DNA of 64,000 bases from NCBI RefSeq assembly GCF_910578695.1, contig NZ_CAJTQJ010000004.1, positions 62,001 through 126,000 of the forward strand. The letters are read 5' to 3'. Position numbers and translations under genes: made by a program. Source of the stretch: an uncultured Brachyspira sp. GTDB taxonomy: Bacteria > Spirochaetota > Brachyspiria > Brachyspirales > Brachyspiraceae. The notes under the pieces are model-generated. The model was given only the letters and a program-made list of their open reading frames with translations, was not told the DNA's origin and made no database searches. Shown here piece after piece: positions 45,991-54,763 of the stretch. Each line of letters starts with the position of its first letter. Positions within the stretch are counted from its first letter, which is position 1.

Positions 45991-47728
45991 ATTTTCTAGC
46001 CCCTTCAATTATTATATCTATTTTCATTAATCCAAGTATAGAACATGGCATTTGATATTTTCCGTCAATAGCAGTAATAACAGCAGCCTTATCAGAAGTA
46101 GCATTCTTAGCCATTATACCGTATTTAGATGGAGGAAGAGTAGGATATAAATCTTTTCCTATTTGAACTCCCCTAGATGATGAGTAAAGCCATACCCTCA
46201 AAGAACTGTCATCATAGCTTTTTCCGTATATACGCATAACATCATCTAAATTTCTTATTTCATATTTACTAGACATAAATAATTGTTCTGCATAATTGTA
46301 AATATATTCATTGGCGGCATAGATACTGTAAACATCTGTTTTTAAATTGATAGGAAGTTTTATAGGTATATCTATGTACTGCTTTTCTTTTCCATAAGGA
46401 GTTACGCCTACTCTTAAATGTATAGTTTCTCCAGCTACGGCTCTAGGCTCTAATAAAGTAATATCATTCAAAAATGCATATTCAAGATTATTTCTTTTAA
46501 CAGATAATTTTACAGATTTTATTCCGACTCTATTAAAATTATTATATATAAAGAAATCTACAGGTGCTATTAACTGCTTTATAGCGGATTTGAAAGCATC
46601 TGCAGAAGAATAAGCCAGTATTTTATCGCTTACTTTATAAGGCTCATCAAAATAATCTGTTTCTATTTCATAACTAATACTAAATACGCCCTCTTCATCT
46701 TCTCCTGCAGTAGAACTTATAGCACTATATAATGCCATAGAAAGTATATCAGAAAAATATGAAGGATCATTTAATACTCTGAAATTATAATCTCTAGTTA
46801 AAAAAGTTTGATCTTCTATTTCTAATTTTACAGGAACCATAGTGTTATCAGGAACTTCTCCGTATACGCCGGAAACGCCGAATGCCCCGTCATAAACAGT
46901 ATATCCCAAATAATTAGAATAAGCAGCACCTAATTTGAAAGATGAAGCAACCGAAGCTACTATATGATTAATATATGCTCTTGATACAGGTGCGGTTAAT
47001 CTTCCTTTAGACCACATAGAATGTCCGAAAAGCAAAAACTTTTCATTATCAGTATGAGAAACGGTACCTATTCCTGCTAAAGAAACATCTCCGTCAGCCA
47101 TAACTATAGCAACAGAATCCCCAAATAGAAATTTTGATGCCTGATTTGTATCCGAAACAGAACCTCCAGCCTGCATAGGATAAAATCCGTTTTTCTTAAA
47201 AGAATCAGAATATTCATCAAATGCTTTACTGCTTATGCCTGAAAATATTAACGGAGTTTTAAGAGAATTATCATTAGCAAAGCCTAAAATAGGTGCTTTA
47301 GCATTATCATCATTATAAAGTTTATACATTTCTTCTATAGGAGTAACTCCTGCTATTGGGTCTTTTGCATAGTTCCAGCCGAAAGCCAAAGCTCCTGCTA
47401 TTTTTCCGTTAAAATATATAGGAGAGCCGCTCATACCTGCTACAGTTCCTGAATGTTCTAAATTTAGTCCCTCGCATCGTATAAGTATTGCATCGCTGTT
47501 ATGCCATCTCTTTCTTAAAATGGATATAACTTTTACTTTAAATGGTTCTACATTAGTACCATGTATAACTGTATAGCCTACTCCTTCCATTCCCTCATAA
47601 ATTTCGCTGATAGGAATAACTTCAGGATTTTCAGGAGGATATGGAGGTAAATTTTCTGCTGTTTGAGATGAAAGATTAAACAGAATAATCAATAAAAATA
47701 CAAAAATAAAAAATGCTCTTTTTCTCAT
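45977..47728 (-). CDS. SpoIVB/S55-type serine peptidase domain protein
   Basis: 583 residues from the ATG at 47728, which follows GGATACT; the frame is open further upstream but without a good start. Signal peptide about 1-21. The S55 signature GTVAGMSGSPIYFNGKIAGAL (about 95-115) contains the likely nucleophile Ser, and FGHSMWSKG (about 216) a likely catalytic His. A PDZ-like arrangement seen in SpoIVB is not obvious. SpoIVB itself is a sporulation protease, but non-sporulating bacteria carry relatives of unknown role. It overlaps the propeller gene downstream. Confidence 0.75.
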   Translation of the reverse strand: MRKRAFFIFVFLLIILFNLSSQTAENLPPYPPENPEVIPISEIYEGMEGVGYTVIHGTNVEPFKVKVISILRKRWHNSDAILIRCEGLNLEHSGTVAGMSGSPIYFNGKIAGALAFGWNYAKDPIAGVTPIEEMYKLYNDDNAKAPILGFANDNSLKTPLIFSGISSKAFDEYSDSFKKNGFYPMQAGGSVSDTNQASKFLFGDSVAIVMADGDVSLAGIGTVSHTDNEKFLLFGHSMWSKGRLTAPVSRAYINHIVASVASSFKLGAAYSNYLGYTVYDGAFGVSGVYGEVPDNTMVPVKLEIEDQTFLTRDYNFRVLNDPSYFSDILSMALYSAISSTAGEDEEGVFSISYEIETDYFDEPYKVSDKILAYSSADAFKSAIKQLIAPVDFFIYNNFNRVGIKSVKLSVKRNNLEYAFLNDITLLEPRAVAGETIHLRVGVTPYGKEKQYIDIPIKLPINLKTDVYSIYAANEYIYNYAEQLFMSSKYEIRNLDDVMRIYGKSYDDSSLRVWLYSSSRGVQIGKDLYPTLPPSKYGIMAKNATSDKAAVITAIDGKYQMPCSILGLMKIDIIIEGARKYENR

Positions 47729-47859
47729 AGTATCCAAATTATAAAATATATTTTTAATAGTAATTATAACTATAATTAAACTATATTTCAATACAAATAG
47801 TAAAATATTATAATATATTAATTTTTAATTATAGACAAGTATAATTAAAAAAAATTACC

Positions 47860-47890
47860 TTGACAAATAATATATATATATTAATATTAT
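47860..47890 (+). promoter_or_regulatory. Possible promoter for the DUF151 gene
   Basis: TTGACA (47860-47865) with TATTAT (47885-47890) at 19-base spacing, longer than ideal. The region is a run of TA repeats, which makes the -10 uncertain. Confidence 0.35.
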
Positions 47891-47924
47891 ACTATTACAG
47901 CTATATAAATGTGGGGGTATAAAA

Positions 47925-48590
47925 GTGGTAGAAGCTAAAATACTTAATTTGGCAATTACAGATAAAGGCTTCGTAGTTATTTTAAAACCTGAAAAATCTG
48001 ATAAGGTTGTGCCTATATCTATAGCATATTTAGAAGCTCAGTCTATAATGTCAAGCCTTATAGAATATAAAATTGAAAGACCTCTCACACATGATATAGT
48101 ATACAGCATATTTCAAAACTGCAGTATAAGATTAATAAATGTAATTATAGATAATGTGCATATTGATACTTTCTTTTCAAAATTAGTTATAGAACATAAT
48201 GGTAAAAATATATTCATTGATTCAAGACCTTCCGATGCTATAGCACTTTCTCTTAAATTCAAAACTCCTATATTTATAGAAGAACATATAATAGAAAAAT
48301 CAGGCATAATATTAGAGGAAAATGAAAATTTAATGAAAGTTAAAGAAGGAATACCTTTTACATATCAGAGATTTGACAGAGAAGAACTTAAAGAAAGCAG
48401 CAATGAAAACATTTTTACAAAAAAAGAAGAAATTAATGATAATTATGAATCAGATAAATTAAATACAAGAGAAAATCACAGCAAAAAAAACAGAGAAGAA
48501 TTGCAGAAATTATTGGAACAGGCTGTAAAAGAAGAAAGATATGAAGATGCTTCTAAATATAGAGATGAACTTGATAATTTATCAGAATAA
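47925..48590 (+). CDS. Bifunctional-nuclease-like (DUF151) protein with UVR motif
   Basis: 221 residues with a GTG start about 10 bases after a GGGGG site. The N-terminal DUF151 domain (1-135) has VVILKPEKSDKVVPI-type strands, IDSRPSDAIALSLKFKTPIFIEE and the SLIEYKIERPLTHD helix. A charged linker follows. The C-terminal UVR motif (about 185-221; LQKLLEQAVKEERYEDASKYRDEL) resembles those of UvrB and UvrC that bind partners. DUF151 proteins have nuclease or regulatory activity in other organisms; the role here is unknown. Confidence 0.85.
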   Translation: MVEAKILNLAITDKGFVVILKPEKSDKVVPISIAYLEAQSIMSSLIEYKIERPLTHDIVYSIFQNCSIRLINVIIDNVHIDTFFSKLVIEHNGKNIFIDSRPSDAIALSLKFKTPIFIEEHIIEKSGIILEENENLMKVKEGIPFTYQRFDREELKESSNENIFTKKEEINDNYESDKLNTRENHSKKNREELQKLLEQAVKEERYEDASKYRDELDNLSE

Positions 48591-48613
48591 ATTTTATAAA
48601 TTATAGAGGCTGT

Positions 48614-49789
48614 ATGAAATACTATATTATTAAAGTAGTTTTATTTCTATTAATTTTTACTCATTCAATAATATATTCAAAACCATCTGACAGAATAAAG
48701 TTTGAAGCAGGCGAACTTACAGAATTGGAATATGATTTCTTTACAAAAGTAGATAACGGAAATACTAATGATTTAGAGCTTCATTATGACGGCTTTATAA
48801 TCGCTTCAGGAATTACAGATAAAGATGAATTTGAATTTTACAGACAAAAATTAAATGATATAAGAAATCTTGCCAAAAGAGAACTATCTCCTTATGTAGA
48901 TGAAGGTTCTTATGAATTTGGTAAAAAATTACTTGATTGGCTCTATTCAAGCGGAACATTAAAAAAATATTTTGAAACTTCTACATTATTTCAGGATTTA
49001 ATATATAAAGGCGAATATAATTGTCTAAGTTCAAGCATATTGTATTCTTTATTGTATAGAGAATTTGGATTCAAAGTTACAGGCGTATTAACTTCAAGCC
49101 ATTCTTTTTGTACTGTGTATACTGATAATAAAACTGTTGATGTAGAAACTACTGTATCAAAAGGATTTGACCCAGGACAGAAAGAAATAAGAAGTGCAGG
49201 AAACTCAACTATAGTTACATTTGTGCCTCAAGGTAATTATAGAGACAGAAATAATGTTGATATACTTACATTAATAGCAACTTTATATCCAAATTCTATA
49301 TCATTAAAAAAAATAGAAAAAGATTTAGAAAAACAGCTTATTATGGCTAAAAAAGCATATTATTTATCTCCTAATACTAAAATATACAATGATAATTTAG
49401 TTAATGCTTATAACAGACTTGCTTTAGATTATTTAAATAAAAAGAATTTTGAAAGTTCTTATAAAGCATTGGAAGAGGCTTCTAAATTTGATTCTAATAA
49501 TGCTATGACAAAAAATAATAAAGTACATTATTATAATACTATAGGCACTTCGTATTTAAGCAGAAAAGATTTTCCTAATGCTATAGAAATATATAAAACA
49601 GGCATATCAGATATAGGAGAAAGTGCTGATGTACTTAAAAGAAATCTTAAAGTATCGTACTATAATTATGCTGTTACAGAATATAATCAAAGAAGATATA
49701 ATAATGCCAGCACCATATCAGAAGAGGCTTTAAAATTATTTCCAAATGACAGAGATTTTATCAGATTATTATCATCTATACCAAAATAA
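48614..49789 (+). CDS. Transglutaminase-like TPR protein
   Basis: 391 residues. Signal peptide 1-22. A transglutaminase/cysteine-protease-like core is suggested by Cys137 (GEYNCLSSSILYSLL), His163 (SSHSFCTVYT) and Asp176 (NKTVDVETT), in the right order and spacing. The C-terminal half (about 230-385) has three to four TPR units (KNFESSYKALEEASKFDSN, KDFPNAIEIYKTGIS). It is probably a periplasmic enzyme or binding protein. It lies 23 bases after the DUF151 gene and 27 before the next. Confidence 0.75.
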   Translation: MKYYIIKVVLFLLIFTHSIIYSKPSDRIKFEAGELTELEYDFFTKVDNGNTNDLELHYDGFIIASGITDKDEFEFYRQKLNDIRNLAKRELSPYVDEGSYEFGKKLLDWLYSSGTLKKYFETSTLFQDLIYKGEYNCLSSSILYSLLYREFGFKVTGVLTSSHSFCTVYTDNKTVDVETTVSKGFDPGQKEIRSAGNSTIVTFVPQGNYRDRNNVDILTLIATLYPNSISLKKIEKDLEKQLIMAKKAYYLSPNTKIYNDNLVNAYNRLALDYLNKKNFESSYKALEEASKFDSNNAMTKNNKVHYYNTIGTSYLSRKDFPNAIEIYKTGISDIGESADVLKRNLKVSYYNYAVTEYNQRRYNNASTISEEALKLFPNDRDFIRLLSSIPK

Positions 49790-49816
49790 TATAAAAATAA
49801 TTCCGAATAATATTAT

Positions 49817-50368
49817 ATGAAATTCTATTTTACAATTATAATATTTGTATTTACAGCTTTACAATACAGTTTTGCTCAGGATAATTATAATCTTGATATA
49901 AAATTCAGAGTAATTGAAAAATTTGATAAGATTTTATCATCTGATAATAAAGAATATACTTTTTATATAGATGCTAATTATACTTTTACTGATGAAGGTA
50001 AAAAAATATACAGAGATAATATAAATAATATAAAAAACACTTTAAATGATTTAGAAAATCAGGAAAAAGATGCAAAAACACAGGAAGAAAAATCATCTTT
50101 AAAACAAAATATAATAATGTATCAGGCTTTGCTTAAATATAATACGCCTCCGAAAAAATTTATAGCTCTATTAATAAACAGACAAATACATCAGTATATA
50201 TCAAAATACCCTTCCAAATATATAGATAAAATGATGAATAATAATCTTCAGGAATTCTATGATGATATTAAAAAAAATATCATATATAATGAGAAATATA
50301 CAGGGAATTTTACTTCTTTAAGATTTCTCACAAAAGAAAGATTCAAATATTTTACAGGTAGAACATAA
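49817..50368 (+). CDS. Small secreted hypothetical protein
   Basis: 183 residues. Signal peptide MKFYFTIIIFVFTALQYSFA (1-20). The mature part is Lys/Asn/Ile-rich and mainly helical, with a short coiled-coil-like stretch (about 70-100). No motif was recognised. Its stop codon abuts the convergent fructokinase gene with no spacer. It is likely cotranscribed with the preceding transglutaminase-like gene, 27 bases away. Confidence 0.6.
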   Translation: MKFYFTIIIFVFTALQYSFAQDNYNLDIKFRVIEKFDKILSSDNKEYTFYIDANYTFTDEGKKIYRDNINNIKNTLNDLENQEKDAKTQEEKSSLKQNIIMYQALLKYNTPPKKFIALLINRQIHQYISKYPSKYIDKMMNNNLQEFYDDIKKNIIYNEKYTGNFTSLRFLTKERFKYFTGRT

Positions 50369-51271
50369 TCATAAACCAAATTTAGATTTTACTTTTTTAA
50401 TATCATATATTGCTGTTCCGCCTTTAAGCTGAATCGTCTCTTCTGAAACGCTTAAAGCAAATTTTAATATATTTTTAATGTCAAGTCCTTTCAAAACAGC
50501 ATAGCTTAATGCAGCACAAAAAGCATCTCCTGCACCTACAGTATCAATAACATTAACTTTATTAGAAGGATTAAATATATATTCATTATCATAAAATACA
50601 GCTGCACCTGATGCCCCAAGCGTAAGAAATATATAATCAATATTAAAATCTTTATTAATAGCTTTGAGTAATACTTCATTATCACTTTGCAAAGAAGGAT
50701 AAAAAAGTTCTTTTATTAAGGCAAGCTCATCATCATTGATTTTTAATATATTTATAAACTCTAAAGATTCTTTTATTTTTTCTTTTGTATAATAATTTTT
50801 TCTAAATGTAACATCGCATACTTTATACTTAGCATTTAAGTTTTTAAATACATTTTTTAAAGTATTATATGATTTTTCATTTCTTTGGGATAATATATTA
50901 AAATAGAATATATCATAATTTTCTTTCAAAGCATTTTCTATATCAGCTTTATATTCTATATTATCCCAAGCGGCATTTTCATATATTATATAATCAGGTA
51001 CTTTATTTTCATTAAGAAATACTGAGGCTTTGCCTGTTTCGTAACCATTTAATATTTGTATTAATGATTTATCTATATTTTCATTATTTATAAAATCAAC
51101 TGCTTTTTTTGAATAGTCATCATTTCCTAATGCGGTTATGAACTTTAATTTATCATCATTTTCTATAAGCCTTGATAATTGAAGCGAATAATTAAAAGGA
51201 GCTCCTCCTATCACTGAAATATTATCATAAATATCGTATAGAATTTCACCAAAAGTAAGTATATTAAACAT
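50369..51271 (-). CDS. PfkB-family sugar kinase
   Basis: 300 residues from the second ATG, which follows GGAG at 6 bases; the first ATG (51283) overlaps the PBP stop. The ribokinase/PfkB fold is shown by LTFGEILYD, GGAPFNYSLQLSRL at the N-terminus and the phosphate-binding DTVGAGDAFCAALSYAV near residue 240 with the catalytic Asp. Fructose or a related sugar is the likely substrate. It is tightly coupled to the PBP gene upstream, which is an unusual pairing. Confidence 0.9.
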   Translation of the reverse strand: MFNILTFGEILYDIYDNISVIGGAPFNYSLQLSRLIENDDKLKFITALGNDDYSKKAVDFINNENIDKSLIQILNGYETGKASVFLNENKVPDYIIYENAAWDNIEYKADIENALKENYDIFYFNILSQRNEKSYNTLKNVFKNLNAKYKVCDVTFRKNYYTKEKIKESLEFINILKINDDELALIKELFYPSLQSDNEVLLKAINKDFNIDYIFLTLGASGAAVFYDNEYIFNPSNKVNVIDTVGAGDAFCAALSYAVLKGLDIKNILKFALSVSEETIQLKGGTAIYDIKKVKSKFGL

Positions 51272-51282
51272 AAATAACTCCA

Positions 51283-53175
51283 TTATTCTTTTAAAGGTGC
51301 TTTCAATAATAATCTTATTATAGAATTATTAGTAATATATGTTCCTTCTGGAGGTGAAAAGTCTGATATATATCCTTCGCCTTGTATAGATATTTTAGCA
51401 TTATTATTTGATACTATATATGATATATTATTTAAAGCATCTCTTAAAGAAAGCCCTTTAATATTAGGCATAATATTATTCGTAATATTTAATGAAGGCG
51501 GTATCAGAGATAAAAAATCATTAGTATTTATAGTATGTATTTCTCCGTCAATAAGTCCTAAATAAGGTATAATTTGATTTGCAATTTTTGCAAAAAGAGG
51601 TGCAGCTACCCTACCCGCAGCCTGACTTCCAGCACCTAAAGGATCATCAAGAAGAACAAGTATAGATATTTTAGGGTCTTCAAGAGGAAATCCGCCTATA
51701 AATATAGACTGATAATATTTCTGAGGCTTATCATCTGAATTATTTCTATAAACTTCTGTTATAGCAGTGCCTGTTTTTCCTACAATATCTATATTAAGCA
51801 GATTAGCCCTATGTCCTGTAGAACCTGATTCAACGCCTTTTCTAAGAAGAACTCTGGCTATTTGAGAATACTGTTCATCTATGATTCTTGTTTTTTTCAA
51901 GTTATTTACAGCACTGATTTTTTCTATGCCGTCATAAAAAGAATTAACAACATGCATAGGTACTTTCCAGCCCCCATTTAAAAGAGGAAGATAAGAAGCT
52001 GCTATCTGCATAGGAGTAACACTCAAATCATAACCTATTGCCAAATAACCGCGTGAAAATCTATGCCATTTATTTAAAGGATGATATATTCCGCTCCACT
52101 CATTTTTATAAGGTCCTACTCCTGTAGGCTCTCCGAAACCAAATCTCTTTAGATAATCATAAAAAAACTGCTTATCTATCCTTTCAGCTATAGTTACAAC
52201 GGCAAAATTGCAGCTGTATTTTAATATATCATTAAAAGCAACATCGCCGTGAGGATAATCGCAGTGTATTCTAGTTTGTCTGCTGTAATCATAATATCCA
52301 TTGCAGTGAAAAATTTCATCGCTATTAACAACGCCCTGCTCTATTGCGGCAAGATCTGCAAATATTTTCATAGTGCTTCCCGGATATATTGTACTCATTA
52401 TGCTTCTGTCCATTCTTTCATTATTTACATAAATAAAAGGATTATTAGGATCAAATGAAGGATAAGAATAGTTTGCTGCTATTGCCCCTGTATTAACATC
52501 TGATACTATTACAGTTACAGACTGAGGGGATTTTTCTGCTGCTGTTTTTAATACTTCATTTCTTACTATAGTCTGCACATCTCTGTCTAAAGTTAATATT
52601 ATATCTTTAGGATTATCATTTTCTGATGAAAGAATAGCCTCGTATGTAGCTTCAAGTCCCGCATAGCCTTCAGTTTCTGTTCTATTCATATATCCTATAA
52701 TATGAGCAAATACATCTTTATAAGGATAAAATCTTTTATAGCTTTCCGTACCATAAATACTTTTAACATTATATTTATCTTTTATTTCTTTTATCTTTTT
52801 ATATGAATCAAAATTGATATTCTGGGCTAATCTTATAGTTCTTCTTTTTGTACCAAGCAGTTCTCTAAATTTTTCTTTTGTTATGCCTATTATATTAAAA
52901 ATCTGTGAATAAGCTTCATTAATATCAGTATTATCATTCCCGTCTAATGAAACAGATTCTGTATCTAAATATATAGTATATGCAGGAACATTTATAGTGA
53001 GAGGACGCATTTTAGCATCATATATAGTTCCTCTAGGCTTATCTAATCCGCTTAATGAAGAAATAGATTTTCTTTCTTTAATTGTAAGATTAAATAGCTG
53101 AATTAATACGGCAATACTTCCTATAACAAAACAAATAAGGAATAAATATAATCTCTTTACTCGGCTGTCAATCAT
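51283..53175 (-). CDS. Penicillin-binding protein 2/FtsI-like transpeptidase with PASTA domain
   Basis: 630 residues. An N-terminal membrane helix (about 10-30), a pedestal domain, and the transpeptidase domain with STMK (active Ser267-Lys270), SCN (321-323) and KTG (467-469). A C-terminal PASTA module (about 555-625; MPNIKGLSLRDALNNISYIV) follows. It cross-links septal or side-wall peptidoglycan; FtsI is the best match, but ftsI and mrdA-type proteins are hard to separate here. tRNA-Cys lies just upstream, 13 bases from the start. Confidence 0.9.
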   Translation of the reverse strand: MIDSRVKRLYLFLICFVIGSIAVLIQLFNLTIKERKSISSLSGLDKPRGTIYDAKMRPLTINVPAYTIYLDTESVSLDGNDNTDINEAYSQIFNIIGITKEKFRELLGTKRRTIRLAQNINFDSYKKIKEIKDKYNVKSIYGTESYKRFYPYKDVFAHIIGYMNRTETEGYAGLEATYEAILSSENDNPKDIILTLDRDVQTIVRNEVLKTAAEKSPQSVTVIVSDVNTGAIAANYSYPSFDPNNPFIYVNNERMDRSIMSTIYPGSTMKIFADLAAIEQGVVNSDEIFHCNGYYDYSRQTRIHCDYPHGDVAFNDILKYSCNFAVVTIAERIDKQFFYDYLKRFGFGEPTGVGPYKNEWSGIYHPLNKWHRFSRGYLAIGYDLSVTPMQIAASYLPLLNGGWKVPMHVVNSFYDGIEKISAVNNLKKTRIIDEQYSQIARVLLRKGVESGSTGHRANLLNIDIVGKTGTAITEVYRNNSDDKPQKYYQSIFIGGFPLEDPKISILVLLDDPLGAGSQAAGRVAAPLFAKIANQIIPYLGLIDGEIHTINTNDFLSLIPPSLNITNNIMPNIKGLSLRDALNNISYIVSNNNAKISIQGEGYISDFSPPEGTYITNNSIIRLLLKAPLKE

Positions 53176-53188
53176 AATTAGGAAAATG

Positions 53189-53259
53189 AGGCGGCGAACG
53201 GATTTGAACCGATGATAAGAGTTTTGCAGACTCCTGCCTTACCACTTGGCGACGCCGCC
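53189..53259 (-). tRNA. tRNA-Cys (GCA)
   Basis: A 71-base tRNA on the minus strand. The acceptor GGCGGCG pairs with CGCCGCC, the anticodon loop CTGCAAA gives GCA, and the discriminator is U. The T arm contains GGTTCGAATCC and CCA is not encoded. The promoter is at 53279-53307. The PBP gene follows 13 bases downstream of its 3' end and may share the transcript. Confidence 0.97.
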
Positions 53260-53278
53260 ATATTTTTAGATGTGATTA

Positions 53279-53307
53279 ATAATATACTAAAAATAATAAA
53301 AAGTCAA
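53279..53307 (-). promoter_or_regulatory. Promoter for tRNA-Cys
   Basis: Minus-strand TTGACT and TATTAT with 17-base spacing, 20 bases ahead of the tRNA 5' end. Confidence 0.75.
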
Positions 53308-53329
53308 GCTAATATAATAATTTTTAAAC

Positions 53330-53357
53330 TTTACAAATAATATATTCCTGATATAAT
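53330..53357 (+). promoter_or_regulatory. Promoter for the gene at 53437
   Basis: TTTACA (53330-53335) and TATAAT (53352-53357) with 16-base spacing. The leader that follows holds a tandem repeat (53367-53408). Confidence 0.6.
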
Positions 53358-53366
53358 GCAGAGCAT

Positions 53367-53408
53367 AAATAAAATTAAATAAATAAAATTAAATAAATAA
53401 AATTAATT
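53367..53408 (+). repeat. Three tandem copies of a 14-base A/T repeat
   Basis: AAATAAAATTAAAT is present twice exactly (53367-53394) and a third time with a changed end (53395-53408). It lies in the untranslated leader between promoter and ribosome site. Confidence 0.75.
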
Positions 53409-53436
53409 TGTAATTGATATAATGAAAGGTAATGAT

Positions 53437-53934
53437 ATGTATATAGATAAATTATGGGGAGAATGCTTCGGAGATACTGAAGATTCTTTTGTGCTGATGG
53501 ATTATTTTAATGAAGATGATAAAACAGAGTATAGCATAAAAAAAATATTTAATGATTTTAATATTTATAATGAATATTCTCAAATAAAATCTGATTCATT
53601 TAGAAGCACTAAAGATATTAAATATATTTCTAACAATAATGAACATGATATAGATATAGTTATTGATTTAATATTAGATTTATCGGTTTTAGTTTTGGAA
53701 TGTCTTAATAGTAAGCAGATAAAACTAAAAGATTTAGATAATAATTCTAAAGATAAATATATATCAATAAATGCAGATAAAGAAGATATAGAAATGTTTA
53801 TAAATGTATTAGAAGATTTTTCTAATAATAGTTTAGAATATGATTTAGCAGATATATGCGATGATGAAACTTGTTCATTTATCGCTGATAAAACTAAATA
53901 TATAGCAAAAGAAATGTCGCAGTTTTTAAATTAA
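53437..53934 (+). CDS. Acidic hypothetical protein
   Basis: 165 residues from the ATG at 53437, which follows AAAGG at 7 bases; the earlier ATG at 53422 lacks such a site. The protein is very acidic with many Asp/Glu, no signal peptide and no membrane helix. It is probably cytoplasmic and largely helical (LILDLSVLVLECLNSKQIKL, EDIEMFINVLEDFSNN). No family was recognised. Its leader contains a 14-base tandem repeat, and the next gene has its own promoter. Confidence 0.6.
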   Translation: MYIDKLWGECFGDTEDSFVLMDYFNEDDKTEYSIKKIFNDFNIYNEYSQIKSDSFRSTKDIKYISNNNEHDIDIVIDLILDLSVLVLECLNSKQIKLKDLDNNSKDKYISINADKEDIEMFINVLEDFSNNSLEYDLADICDDETCSFIADKTKYIAKEMSQFLN

Positions 53935-53988
53935 TTCTAGTAATTAATACTTTACATAATTTTTTATTAAAGTTTTATTTAAAATATA

Positions 53989-54016
53989 TTGAGATTTTTA
54001 CATTATACAATATAAT
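53989..54016 (+). promoter_or_regulatory. Promoter of the TPR-M23 gene group
   Basis: TTGAGA (53989-53994) and TATAAT (54011-54016) with 16-base spacing, 27 bases before the ATG at 54043. Confidence 0.6.
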
Positions 54017-54042
54017 ATATACAAATATTATTAGGAGTATAT

Positions 54043-54732
54043 ATGAGTATAGGCTCTAGCAGAAGCAAATTAGAAGACGGCATAAAATTCTTCAGAAATG
54101 AAAACTATAAAGAAGCAATAGACTCTTTAGAAAAAATATTTTCAGAAAAAAATGATGTTGAGTCCGGATATCATCTAGCATTAGCCTATGCACAAATTCA
54201 AGATTATGATAATACTCTTCAGGTATTTGATAAAATAATGAGAAGATTAGATAACCCTTTAAGACTTATGCAGGCACATATTATAGTGGGATACATATAT
54301 GCAGTTAAAGAAATGTATGATTTAGCAGAATTTGAACTTATAGATGCCCTATCTTCAGGAGTTGAAAATACTCAGATACATGCTGCTTTAGGGTATGTTT
54401 ATTATAAAAAAGGAAATATCAGAAAAGCTATAGAACATCTTAAAAAAGCTGTAGCACTTGATCCTAATAGTGCAAATGCAAGAAATTCTCTTGGCTTTAT
54501 ACTTGCAGATACAGAAACAAATGTAGATGAAGGCATAGAAGAAATAAAAAAAGCATTAGCAATAGATCCTAATAATCCTGCATATTTAGATTCATTAGGC
54601 TGGGCTTTTCTTAAAAAGAGCGATTTTGAAAGAGCTAAAGAATTCCTTACAAAAGCTTTTGAACTTGCTCCTGCCAATATAGATATTAAAGAACATTTAT
54701 TAAAATTAGATAAAGCTTCATATAGAAAATAA
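54043..54732 (+). CDS. TPR repeat protein
   Basis: 229 residues, almost entirely TPR units (NENYKEAIDSLEKIFSEKN, QDYDNTLQVFDKIMRR, KGNIRKAIEHLKKAVALDPN, SDFERAKEFLTKAFELAPA). No signal peptide; cytoplasmic. AGGAG precedes the ATG. It starts a compact plus-strand group with two M23 peptidases and a propeller protein, so a scaffold role in envelope assembly is possible but unproven. Confidence 0.85.
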   Translation: MSIGSSRSKLEDGIKFFRNENYKEAIDSLEKIFSEKNDVESGYHLALAYAQIQDYDNTLQVFDKIMRRLDNPLRLMQAHIIVGYIYAVKEMYDLAEFELIDALSSGVENTQIHAALGYVYYKKGNIRKAIEHLKKAVALDPNSANARNSLGFILADTETNVDEGIEEIKKALAIDPNNPAYLDSLGWAFLKKSDFERAKEFLTKAFELAPANIDIKEHLLKLDKASYRK

Positions 54733-54763
54733 TTATAATAATTTTTGGGAGGTTTGAGTTGTT

